Below, in pieces: positions 32,590 to 39,682 of a stretch of DNA of 40,829 nt. The DNA comes from Eubacteriales bacterium (GTDB lineage: Bacteria > Bacillota > Clostridia > Lachnospirales > Lachnospiraceae). The translations under genes and the position numbers were made by a program. Every line of letters begins with the position of its first letter. Within the stretch, counting starts at the first letter, position 1. Under the pieces are notes generated by a model, which was not told where the DNA came from, did not search any database, and was given only the letters and a program-made list of their open reading frames with translations. Location: the NCBI GenBank assembly GCA_030527665.1, contig JAUNAK010000021.1, positions 1 to 40,829 on the forward strand. Reading direction: 5' to 3'.

Positions 32590-33229
32590 AGCGAAGTCTC
32601 CTTTCCAGAACAGTTCCGAGAATAGATACCGGAAGCAGCATGATCAGATAGAAAATAACCAGCAGTGTCAGACACTCAATGGTTTTTGCATACATACCGA
32701 TCAGATCCTTGGCCGTAAACATCAGGTCCATCAGGCTGACCGTCGAAAATACACTGGTCTCCTTCAGCAGGAAGATGACATTGGCCACCAGACCGGGGAC
32801 ACTGGAGGTTACCGCCTGCGGAAGAATCACATAGCGGAAGACCTGCAGCGGATTCATGCCCAGGCTCTCCGCACTTTCAAACTGGATCTTCGGAATGTTC
32901 TCCAGACCACTTCGGAAGGTCTCCGCCATATAGGCACCGCCCAGCAGTCCGACGCCCCAGACACCGCAGCTCTCCGGTGATACTTTTATTCCGATCTGCG
33001 GAAGCGCAAAATAGATGAAGAAAAGCTGAACCAGCAGTGGTGTATTTCGAAAAAGCTCGGTATACACACTCATGATCTGCCGGAGTACCGGAATCTTAAA
33101 GTGCTGGATCGCCGATCCGACAATTCCGATCACAAAAGCGATCAGCACACCCTCCCAGCCGATCCTCATCGTCAGCAGAAGCGCCTCCTTATAGAGCGGC
33201 AGATATGAGATCATAACATTCAGATCCAT
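32570..33229 (-). CDS. Amino-acid ABC permease 1 (HisM/GlnP family)
   Basis: A 219-aa permease. VYTELFRNTPLLVQLFFIYF is the conserved N-terminal family block, and ESAESLGMNPLQVFRYVILP the EAA-like loop. Its AAGGAG ribosome binding site directly follows the U-run of a terminator hairpin that separates it from the binding-protein gene, so its expression is likely set by partial read-through. The substrate cannot be told from the permease. Confidence 0.92.
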   Translation of the reverse strand: MDLNVMISYLPLYKEALLLTMRIGWEGVLIAFVIGIVGSAIQHFKIPVLRQIMSVYTELFRNTPLLVQLFFIYFALPQIGIKVSPESCGVWGVGLLGGAYMAETFRSGLENIPKIQFESAESLGMNPLQVFRYVILPQAVTSSVPGLVANVIFLLKETSVFSTVSLMDLMFTAKDLIGMYAKTIECLTLLVIFYLIMLLPVSILGTVLERRLRYAEFGD

Positions 33230-33249
33230 AAGAAATCTCCTTAAAAAAT

Positions 33250-33277
33250 CGGGCAGTGATCAATGATCCGCTGCCCG
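33250..33277 (-). terminator. Attenuator between binding-protein and permease genes
   Basis: Minus strand: CGGGCAG, an inner GATCA-T-TGATC mini-stem, CTGCCCG, then ATTTTTT, then at once AAGGAG of the permease gene. Partial termination here would give more binding protein than membrane complex. Confidence 0.82.
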
Positions 33278-33304
33278 GTATAGTTTTTCTATATTCTATG
33301 TCAG

Positions 33305-33520
33305 TTTACTGCATTCTGCAACTAATTCTTTGTTTATTTCCTGCAATCCACAGCAATTTTTTTGCTTATCCACTGTTTTTTGCGGCATTTGCTTTGCTCA
33401 TTACCTGCATTCCACAGAAATACCTTCACTTACTTACTGCTGTCTGAAGAAACGGCTTTACATATTTACCGCTGTCTGCAGATACGCTTTGCTTATTTAC
33501 TGCTGTCTGCAGATACGGCT
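33305..33520 (-). repeat. Seven degenerate ~32-bp tandem repeats at the 3' end of the binding-protein gene
   Basis: Units begin near 33305, 33334, 33366, 33400, 33433, 33465 and 33496 (periods 29-34 bp). The last three share GCTGTCTG-x-AGA-x-ACG; units at 33465 and 33496 are nearly identical over TTTAC-x-GCTGTCTGCAGATACG. The unit at 33496 is coding: it gives the last residues (VSADSSK) and stop codon of the binding protein. The others lie past the stop codon and become less alike with distance. Confidence 0.7.
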
Positions 33521-34476
33521 GCAACGGAAACAGACTCTACTGCCTCTGCCTCCTCAGCGCCTGCTGCCTGACCGCCTTCAACGACCAGAGTATCCTCATA
33601 ATCTGCGCCATAGGTATCCAGCAGGGTTGCTTCATAATCTGCATGGAAGAAGTTCTCATTGCCAAGAGCTTTGATCTCATCGTTCAGCCAGTTCAGAAGG
33701 GTTTCGTTTCCTTTTGTAACTGCCGGTGCAATGGTATCTGCGCTTCCGAGGGACGGAATACCTACGGTATATCCTTCGTTCTCGTTTGCAAATGCAATAA
33801 CCTCTGTGTTGTCATTTGCCCATGCAACAGCGTTTCCGTTAACAAATGCTGTCTTTGCTTCTGCATATGCGTCATATTTCTGCAGCTTGATCTCCGGGTT
33901 GTTCTTCTCCAGATAGGTCTCTGCGGTTGTACCGGAGATAACGATCACCTGATCGTCTGCACCGATCTGATCCAGACTCTCGATCACTGCATCGTCCGGA
34001 GAGATAACACCAAGTGCAACGTTCATGTACGGAAGAGCGAAATCAACTTCCTGTGCACGCTCCTCGGTAACTGTGAAGTTTGCAAGAATGATATCGACTT
34101 TTCCGGTCTGCAGATACTCGATACGGTTGGCAGCCTCGGTATTTACATAGTTGATCTCAACACCAAGATCCTCACCGATACGGTTTCCGAAGTATACATC
34201 GTATCCCTGATAGTCACCGTTCTCATCTACATAACCAAACGGGCTCTTGTCAGAGAATACACCGATGTTGATGGTGCCGCTCTCTTTGATCTCATCCAGT
34301 GTACGATATACAACTTTCTCAGAAGAAGCCTCTGCTGCCGCTTCGCTCTGTGCGGATGCTGCTGTCTCTGCTGCGTCTGTATTCTCGGATGCGCTGCTGC
34401 CGCATCCTGCAAGAGAAGCTCCAACAAGTGTTAAAGCCAAAAGTGCTGCTGTTGCTTTTGTAAATTTCTTTTTCAT
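33493..34476 (-). CDS. Amino-acid-binding lipoprotein of the ABC importer
   Basis: A 327-aa family 3 solute-binding lipoprotein: signal with lipobox LAGC (Cys25), an Ala/Ser/Glu-rich linker, then the fold with INIGVFSDKSPFGYVDENG, YQGYDVYFGNRI, KVDIILANFTVTEERAQ and VDFALPYM, which resemble glutamate/aspartate/cystine-type binding proteins (PEB1-like). An unusual C-terminal tail of ~25 residues (GGQAAGAEEAEAVESVSVAA, then VSADSSK) is encoded partly by the first unit of a tandem repeat array. Separate strong promoter upstream; attenuator downstream before the permease genes. Confidence 0.92.
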   Translation of the reverse strand: MKKKFTKATAALLALTLVGASLAGCGSSASENTDAAETAASAQSEAAAEASSEKVVYRTLDEIKESGTINIGVFSDKSPFGYVDENGDYQGYDVYFGNRIGEDLGVEINYVNTEAANRIEYLQTGKVDIILANFTVTEERAQEVDFALPYMNVALGVISPDDAVIESLDQIGADDQVIVISGTTAETYLEKNNPEIKLQKYDAYAEAKTAFVNGNAVAWANDNTEVIAFANENEGYTVGIPSLGSADTIAPAVTKGNETLLNWLNDEIKALGNENFFHADYEATLLDTYGADYEDTLVVEGGQAAGAEEAEAVESVSVAAVSADSSK

Positions 34477-34521
34477 ATCCTTTACCTCTACTTCCTAACT
34501 TATTTAAAAGTTGATGCTGTG

Positions 34522-34550
34522 AATATACACCTCATTTCCCACTATGTCAA
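34522..34550 (-). promoter_or_regulatory. Promoter of the amino-acid importer operon
   Basis: Minus strand: consensus -35 TTGACA (34545-34550), 17-bp spacer, -10 TATATT (34522-34527), about 45 nt before the binding-protein ATG. A direct repeat (ATAGGG-TATAGGGG, 34550-34564) lies just upstream of the -35. Confidence 0.82.
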
Positions 34551-34716
34551 TAGGGTATAGGGGTTTTATTTTTCTTTTTTCTGAAATTCATCGGCAAACA
34601 GGTACCCTGCTGCCCCTGCACTGAACATGCCAGCATACTTTTACACTTCTCATTTAGAGAAACTGCTGAAAGCTGCATCCAAGAATACGAATTATTGTAT
34701 TCCGAAAAAAAGGATT

Positions 34717-34751
34717 ACTTCTTCGGTCAATTTTCGACGCATTCGGTCATG
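34717..34751 (+). promoter_or_regulatory. LytTR-type direct repeats upstream of regulator 1
   Basis: Two copies of AC-x3-TTCGGTCAT-like 15-mers begin at 34717 and 34737, exactly 20 bp apart, so on one face of the helix. The proximal copy ends 8 bp before the -35 box. The same motif occurs three times, again at 20-bp steps, upstream of regulator 2 (36641-36695). This matches known LytTR operators in having two direct repeats two helical turns apart. Confidence 0.72.
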
Positions 34752-34759
34752 CAGATATA

Positions 34760-34788
34760 TTGAGTAATCTGCGAAAGTTAAGTAAAAT
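34760..34788 (+). promoter_or_regulatory. Promoter of LytTR regulator 1
   Basis: -35 TTGAGT (34760-34765), 17-bp spacer, -10 TAAAAT (34783-34788). The direct repeats end just upstream, the position expected for an activator. Confidence 0.65.
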
Positions 34789-34796
34789 AGAAGCAT

Positions 34797-34830
34797 CCCC
34801 ATCGGGGAGTCCCCTCTTCTAAAAAGGGGA
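34797..34830 (+). other. Two small hairpins in the leader of regulator 1
   Basis: CCCC-AT-CGGGG (34797-34807) and TCCCCT/AGGGGA (34810-34815, 34825-34830), followed by AATTTCTG. They fall at the predicted 5' end of the transcript and could stabilise or attenuate it. Confidence 0.45.
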
Positions 34831-34882
34831 AATTTCTGTCCGATCCGCACAAATATACAGCGCAAAACAGGAGAATGAAAAT

Positions 34883-35599
34883 ATGAGAATTGCAATCGTA
34901 GATGATGAGGATTTCTTTCTTAATCAGCTGAAAGACACCATGCAGGACAAACTATCGGATATGGGCATCACCATCCGGCAGATCGATCAGTTCCATTCTT
35001 CTGAGGAATTCTTCTCTGTCCGGAAGCCCCATATGTATTCCGTCATTTTTCTTGATATCTATATTGATGAAGAAAACGGCGTAGACATCGCCCAGAAGAT
35101 CCGTGAGACCGATCCGGACACCGCTCTGGTTTTCTGCACCACCAGCAATGAATTCGCTGCACAGAGCTATGAAGTGGATGCCCGCTACTATCTGCAGAAA
35201 CCGATTACCGAAGATAAGGTCGCGGCCATGCTGAAGCGTGTCAACTTCCTGAATCTGGAGAAAAACAGATCCATCGTTCTTCCGGACGGCTATCGATGCA
35301 TCTTCCGCAAGATCCGCTATACCAACTATATGAACCACAGCGTTGTCTTCTATATTGAAGGGGCTGAGCCGCACAATGTGTACATGTCCCATTCGGATGC
35401 CGAGAAGCTGCTTCTCCCCTATCCCGAATTCGTTACGATCAATAAGGGCAACATCGTCAATATGAATATGGTGGAACGTATCTCCAAGAATACCTTCCAT
35501 ATGAAAAACGGAGAACTTCTTCCCATCTCCCGCCGTAGATTCAAAGATGTCTCCGAAGCCTATGCCGCTTTTCAGTTTAAAAAAATGGAATCCGAATAA
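34883..35599 (+). CDS. LytTR-family response regulator 1 (orphan)
   Basis: A 238-aa AgrA/LytR-type regulator. The receiver (1-125) has Asp7-Asp8, phospho-acceptor Asp58 in IFLDIYID, Thr86/87 and Lys106 in YYLQKPI. The LytTR DNA-binding domain (~132-232) ends NGELLPISRRRFKDVSEAY, as expected. No histidine kinase adjoins it, so its signal comes from elsewhere. Two 20-bp-phased repeats upstream suggest autoregulation or control by its neighbour, regulator 2, which is convergent and shares the same kind of sites. The stop codon lies in the loop of its own terminator. Confidence 0.93.
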   Translation: MRIAIVDDEDFFLNQLKDTMQDKLSDMGITIRQIDQFHSSEEFFSVRKPHMYSVIFLDIYIDEENGVDIAQKIRETDPDTALVFCTTSNEFAAQSYEVDARYYLQKPITEDKVAAMLKRVNFLNLEKNRSIVLPDGYRCIFRKIRYTNYMNHSVVFYIEGAEPHNVYMSHSDAEKLLLPYPEFVTINKGNIVNMNMVERISKNTFHMKNGELLPISRRRFKDVSEAYAAFQFKKMESE

Positions 35600-35609
35600 A
35601 TCGGATTCC
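35587..35609. terminator. Bidirectional terminator between the two LytTR genes
   Basis: GGAATCCGA-x5-TCGGATTCC, flanked by AAAAAAT on the left and ATTTTTT on the right; the stop codon of regulator 1 (35597-35599) lies in the loop. It can serve both convergent genes. Confidence 0.9.
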
Positions 35610-35709
35610 ATTTTTTCTATTCTATACAACAATTCCATACACCAATGATCCGACTGCTTTCTCTTTGCATGCAGATCTGATTATATAATCTATGTTTCCA
35701 GCCACAGCC

Positions 35710-36558
35710 TTATACCCGGCAGAGTTCATTCATTTCGATCTCGATCTGCAGTCCGGAAATATGATTGCGCAGTTCCCGAATCTGATCCGGCTCCATTGCG
35801 ATCGAATATCTGCCGCTCAGCTCTATACCGGTCTTTTCGGCTGCCCCGTCTCCGGTCTTACCGCTGCATTCCGCAGCGCCCGATGAATTTCCCGTATTCC
35901 TTTTGGACTTACCGGATTTTCTCATATCTTTATTTACGCTGTCTGCATCTCTGAAAGCCGTGATATGTGCCATATTCACTACGGAATCCGGTGTGACCCG
36001 ATAGAAGCAGCGATATACCTGCATCATCTTCTCCATGACCTCTTCATCGATCTCCTGCACCAGATGTTCTCCTCCGTCATCCAGATACAGGTGAAAACAA
36101 TGATCATAGATCCGGATATAGGCAATATCGATCATATGACAGATAAAGCCGTCAGCCAGCTTTAGTTCCCAGCTCTGCGGACACATGCGATGCAGCACCC
36201 GGTTAAGGATCCGGAAGCACTTTTTCTCATCGATCGGCTTCATGAGCAGATATGCTGCATCGACCATATAAGTCTCTGTAGCATATTCGTTAATGGAGCT
36301 GATAAAAACGATGGGGACCTCCTCGTCCCGTACCCGAATCGCCCCTGCCACTTCAATTCCATTGGTCCCCGGCTGATACAGATCCATCAGGATCATGAAG
36401 TATTCTCCGGTCGTATAGGTCCGATTCAAAAACTTCTGCGGCTCATCATAAACGTCCAATACACAGTTACTGATTCCGACCGTGTCCATACAATGCCGGA
36501 GCAGCGGTACAAAGGAAGATGTAAATGTATGATCGCAATCGATTAAGGCAATTTTCAT
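35710..36558 (-). CDS. LytTR-family response regulator 2 with internal insertion (orphan)
   Basis: A 282-aa regulator. The receiver has Asp7 and Asp9 in IDCDHTF, Asp59 in ILMDLYQ and Lys107 in LLMKPI. The LytTR domain starts near 130 (ELKLADGFICHMIDIAYIRI split as ELKLADGF and IAYIRIY) and reaches YRVTPDSVVNMAHITAF, but residues ~207-244 are a Ser/Gly/Lys-rich insertion where other LytTR proteins have a short beta-turn, and the end (SGRYSIAMEPDQIRELRNHI) lacks the SRR consensus. It follows the pilus/sortase operon on the same strand but has its own -10 and three phased repeats. No kinase adjoins. DNA binding may be altered. Confidence 0.87.
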   Translation of the reverse strand: MKIALIDCDHTFTSSFVPLLRHCMDTVGISNCVLDVYDEPQKFLNRTYTTGEYFMILMDLYQPGTNGIEVAGAIRVRDEEVPIVFISSINEYATETYMVDAAYLLMKPIDEKKCFRILNRVLHRMCPQSWELKLADGFICHMIDIAYIRIYDHCFHLYLDDGGEHLVQEIDEEVMEKMMQVYRCFYRVTPDSVVNMAHITAFRDADSVNKDMRKSGKSKRNTGNSSGAAECSGKTGDGAAEKTGIELSGRYSIAMEPDQIRELRNHISGLQIEIEMNELCRV

Positions 36559-36604
36559 AGTTACTTACTTCCTCCCTCTGTTCCATTTCCTGCATGTTAT
36601 CCTA

Positions 36605-36610
36605 ATTATA
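36605..36610 (-). promoter_or_regulatory. Promoter -10 of LytTR regulator 2
   Basis: TATAAT on the minus strand; the region 16-17 bp upstream (TTATCA) is a poor -35, as expected for an activator-dependent promoter. The gap between the -10 and the nearest phased repeat is 30 bp here and 31 bp at regulator 1. Confidence 0.6.
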
Positions 36611-36640
36611 CATTACCCCCGTCCTATGATAAGACCAATT

Positions 36641-36695
36641 ACTCGAACGGTTCATTTTCTACTCGTTCGGTCATGTTTTTACCCGTTCGGTATAT
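36641..36695 (-). promoter_or_regulatory. Three LytTR-type direct repeats at exact 20-bp steps
   Basis: 15-mers begin at 36641 (ACTCGAACGGTTCAT), 36661 (ACTCGTTCGGTCATG) and 36681 (ACCCGTTCGGTATAT). The first copy holds the small palindrome GAACGGTTC. They lie upstream of the regulator 2 promoter. Relative to the promoter, the motif runs opposite to its orientation at regulator 1. Confidence 0.74.
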
Positions 36696-36702
36696 AGCAC
36701 TC

Positions 36703-36733
36703 GGCACTGCAGTTCTCCCGAACCTGCAGTGCC
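36703..36733 (-). other. Perfect 10-bp hairpin between sortase and regulator 2
   Basis: GGCACTGCAG and CTGCAGTGCC with an 11-nt loop, 83 bp past the sortase stop. There is no U-run on the minus strand. It may mark the 3' end of the pilus transcript and separates it from the regulator's repeats. Confidence 0.45.
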
Positions 36734-36815
36734 ATGTACGAATCCGCACCGGGATTCACATTTTTAACTCCCCGGATGCATCACATACAACAAATTCGGT
36801 TCGGAGAATACTACT

Positions 36816-37463
36816 TTACTCGTCCGCTTCCTGTATCCGCCTGCAGCGAATGGTATATCTGGCCATGCCGCTGGGCACACAGGTAAACAAGGTCAGATCG
36901 TAGGAATTGCTGACCATTTTCTCCACGCCTGTCGGTTCGATCACCTCATTCGCCTCTACGGTATAGCGAAACTCGTTCCCGTCCATATCGGTAAATCGAA
37001 TTTCCGCACCTTTTTCCAGACTCTGCAGCATACCAAAATGCCTTTGATAATTGTGTGCTGCCAGAACCATGTCGTTCTTATATACGCTCCCCGTATAACG
37101 GCATGGTGCCACCCGCAGCATATCGTAGTTCCATCCGGTGATCACCGGCAGATCCAGTCCCAGAGACGGAACCTGCAGATTACCGATATAGGCTATACCG
37201 TCGATCACAACTTCCGGCATGGGACGATCCGTATCCTCCGTCTCTTCGTCAGTTTCTCCTGAGATTCCGTCCATATTCCCCGAAAGATAAGGATCCTCCT
37301 CCGTATTCTCACGATACTCCTGCAGCAGCTGCGCCGCTTCTTCGATGGAACGTCCTGCACGGTCCGTATCCCAGATATTATAAAACAGCAGTGCACAGGC
37401 GCAAAAAAGAAGCACAATACCGAAGGTACTGACTGCTCTTCCGTTTATTCGTCTTCCCTTCAT
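36816..37463 (-). CDS. Sortase (class D/B-like), last gene of the pilus operon
   Basis: A 215-aa membrane-anchored transpeptidase. One N-terminal membrane segment (~12-29), an acidic linker (~35-82), and the sortase barrel with YIGNLQVPSLGLDLPV, catalytic His137 in LAAHNY, Cys195 in LTLFTCVPSG and Arg202 in MARYTIRC. No C-terminal membrane segment, unlike class C enzymes. In pilus loci such a second sortase usually attaches the finished fibre to the cell wall. It follows the LPQTG pilin gene by 89 bp. Confidence 0.9.
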   Translation of the reverse strand: MKGRRINGRAVSTFGIVLLFCACALLFYNIWDTDRAGRSIEEAAQLLQEYRENTEEDPYLSGNMDGISGETDEETEDTDRPMPEVVIDGIAYIGNLQVPSLGLDLPVITGWNYDMLRVAPCRYTGSVYKNDMVLAAHNYQRHFGMLQSLEKGAEIRFTDMDGNEFRYTVEANEVIEPTGVEKMVSNSYDLTLFTCVPSGMARYTIRCRRIQEADE

Positions 37464-37552
37464 ATCATGCTCCTTTGATCCACATCATTTTTTCTTTTTT
37501 TCCTGTTGAAACAGAAATGAATGTACCACTTTCCGCTTTTCTTTTGTCTGCA

Positions 37553-38530
37553 TCAGTTTTTCTTCTTTTCCTGTTCCAGAATAACTCCCAGAATATACAG
37601 GAACAGGCCTCCTGTGAAAAGTACGGGAACCGGCCACCACAGAACACCTGTCTGCGGAAGCCTTTCGCTTGCTTTCCCGGACGATGTTCCGGAACCGCCG
37701 GAGGGTGTACCGGAGCCGCCGGATGACCGGTAGTTATTTCCTGACGGAGTCGGTGTTGTACTCGGGGTCGGTGTCGGCGTTGTATTCTTCGGTTTATCTT
37801 TTAACTCCGACTTAGCTTCGATCTGCACCGAATAGAGATTCTGATCCGTATCCGCTTCTGTGCTTTCCGGAACAGACACCAGGATCGTACTGGCCGAATA
37901 TACCTTATTGTCTGACCGTTCCGGTGCTTCTGTCAGCACCAGATAATATCCGGGTTCCACACCGGTAAATGTGACCGTTTTGTCTGCATCGATCTGCTGC
38001 GGATCGGTATATGCCTTCATCTTTTGTGCCGTGATCAGTTTAGCCAGACCATCGATCAGTTTTTCCTGATTCGCTGCTGTACCCAGGTTATCCGGAAGTC
38101 CGGTAAGCTTGTCCTTCGCTCCTGTCCAGGCATCGGTATAGTATGCCGTACCGTCCGCATCAAATACTGCAACCTGATACAAATTGTATTTTGCCCCTTC
38201 TCCGTACCGGTCATGAATGCGGATGGATCCGCGGATACCGGTGTCCACGTTCGGCTCTGAGATCCCGCAAAACCGAACTCTTCCGGCATCTGTCTGTTCA
38301 TTCCCGCTGCTCTGTGCGCCGGAAGCATCTGTACCGGCTTGCTGACCTTTTGATCCGGCAGTACTTTCCACTGTAGTTTGCTGTCCCGCCGATCCGTCGG
38401 TGCTTTCCACAGCTGTCTGCTGACTCTCTGTCTCACCGGCAGCAAATACCTGCAGAGGAGCGGACAGAGTCAGACAAAACAGACTGCAAAGCATGCATAC
38501 GATCCTTTTTTTCCATTTACTGTTTACCAT
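37553..38530 (-). CDS. LPQTG-anchored minor pilin/surface protein
   Basis: A 325-aa cell-wall protein: signal peptide ~1-31 ending VFAAG, then a 13-residue repeat region (QQTAVESTDGSAG, QQTTVESTAGSKG, and a partial third), a SpaA/Cna-B-like domain (~95-245, GSIRIHDRYGEGAKYNLYQV and GYYLVLTEAPE), a Thr/Pro linker (TPTPTPSTTPTP), a Gly/Ser stretch, the sorting signal LPQTG, a hydrophobic segment and the basic tail EQEKKKN. It lies between the two sortase genes; probably a tip or basal pilin substrate of the class C sortase. Confidence 0.9.
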   Translation of the reverse strand: MVNSKWKKRIVCMLCSLFCLTLSAPLQVFAAGETESQQTAVESTDGSAGQQTTVESTAGSKGQQAGTDASGAQSSGNEQTDAGRVRFCGISEPNVDTGIRGSIRIHDRYGEGAKYNLYQVAVFDADGTAYYTDAWTGAKDKLTGLPDNLGTAANQEKLIDGLAKLITAQKMKAYTDPQQIDADKTVTFTGVEPGYYLVLTEAPERSDNKVYSASTILVSVPESTEADTDQNLYSVQIEAKSELKDKPKNTTPTPTPSTTPTPSGNNYRSSGGSGTPSGGSGTSSGKASERLPQTGVLWWPVPVLFTGGLFLYILGVILEQEKKKN

Positions 38531-38640
38531 GAAATTGTTCCTTCCTTCTGCAATGGATTGCCTGTTTATTCTTTCCTGTGCGAATTCTTTTACGGGATTC
38601 GCAATCTAATCGCCTGCAGATCCTCTTTTGAGCTCTGCAC

Positions 38641-39471
38641 TTACTTTTCCTTTTTTCTGCGTCCGGGTCTGCCTGCCAGACTCCAGTCGAGAATGCAGCC
38701 CAGAAGCAGAATAACAGCAGCCGCCGCTCCCGAAACGACGATCGGTGAGATCACCTGCAGATCATCGTTTATCGTTACCTCCTGGAATGTCGGGTAGATC
38801 CGGGTGCCCCTGACCAGCAGGCGGTGGGAATTAATGCCGTAGGGTGTACATGTCAGCAATGTACAATAGTCGTTGCCGGCTCTTGGCACCAGTATGGTCG
38901 TTTCCTCCGGAAGAATGACGGAGATATCATCCACCTGATAGTAATATTCTTCGTGGTAGATATGAACCGTGAATACATCTCCCACCTGCATCGCGTCCAG
39001 GTCCGTAAACAGCTTTGCACTGGGAAGTCCCCGGTGTCCGGAGATCACGGTGTGCGTATTTTCTCCACCCACGGGAAGCGATGTCCATTCCAGATGTCCG
39101 GCTGCTACCTGCAGCACATTTTCTTCTGTTCCGTGATAGATCGGAAGCGTGACCTGGATCGTCGGGATATCCACATATCCCATAATGCCGCTGTTCTTCA
39201 GGTTCAGCAGACTCTCATATTCCTGCCGGTGTGTTTCCATAAACTTCGCTTTATCCGCTTCCTGATTCAGCCTGTCATTGTACGCCCTGGCTTTGGCGAT
39301 CTCCGCCTCCGCTTCCGATACATCGATTTCCGCGAGCTGATCGTTATATACCGAAATTGCACGGGAGGTATGATTTTTATTCCACCAGTTGCTGACGGTC
39401 GGGTACAGAAGCAGGCCAAGTCCCAGAAGGAAAAAGATACCCACAACAATATTTAGAATTTTTCCTTTCAT
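38641..39471 (-). CDS. Class C (pilin-polymerising) sortase
   Basis: A 276-aa sortase with membrane segments at both ends (~8-24 and ~238-262), the class C plan. Catalytic residues: His146 in VISGHRGLP, Cys208 in TLLTCTPYGINSHR and Arg217. GYVDIPTIQVTLPIYHG is the conserved first strand. The usual DPW/DPF lid motif before the barrel is not seen; the lid region (AEIDVSEAEAEI) is acidic instead. The gene lies directly after the backbone-type pilin gene and would join pilins by isopeptide bonds. Confidence 0.92.
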   Translation of the reverse strand: MKGKILNIVVGIFFLLGLGLLLYPTVSNWWNKNHTSRAISVYNDQLAEIDVSEAEAEIAKARAYNDRLNQEADKAKFMETHRQEYESLLNLKNSGIMGYVDIPTIQVTLPIYHGTEENVLQVAAGHLEWTSLPVGGENTHTVISGHRGLPSAKLFTDLDAMQVGDVFTVHIYHEEYYYQVDDISVILPEETTILVPRAGNDYCTLLTCTPYGINSHRLLVRGTRIYPTFQEVTINDDLQVISPIVVSGAAAAVILLLGCILDWSLAGRPGRRKKEK

Positions 39472-39631
39472 AGGGACGCCTCCTGCGGTCTTTTGATTTA
39501 AAAATCACCTGCGATTCTCAGCTAATAATCCAGGATAGTTTCAGCTGTCACTTTTCTAATCAGCTGCCAGTGGACACTCGCAATGCTTTTCTCTCACCTG
39601 CGGAAAGCTCCGGTCTTACTTCCGGTAAGAG

Positions 39632-39663
39632 AAAGGCCACGCATGAAAGCTGCATGGCCTTTT
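39632..39663 (-). terminator. Partial terminator after the pilin gene
   Basis: Minus strand: AAAGGCCATGCA, 7-nt loop, TGCGTGGCCTTT (one G:U pair), then CTCTTACC, 20 bp past the pilin stop. A second small stem TCTTAC/GTAAGA (39613-39629) follows. Incomplete termination would make the backbone pilin more abundant than the sortase. Confidence 0.75.
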
Positions 39664-39682
39664 GAGTTCCTTTACCTGTCAA

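Noticed and set aside
33305-33520. Tandem ~32-bp units as a CRISPR array
   Set aside because: Units are contiguous with no unique spacers, degenerate, and one is protein-coding; no cas gene is present.
33330-33674. Plus-strand frames across the tandem repeats (Tyr/Leu/Cys-rich)
   Set aside because: Open only because the repeat unit lacks stops in those frames; no start signal and antisense to the binding-protein gene.
34477-34882. T-box or amino-acid riboswitch before the importer operon
   Set aside because: The distance from the predicted start to the ATG is only about 45 nt, and no specifier-loop or antiterminator pattern is present.
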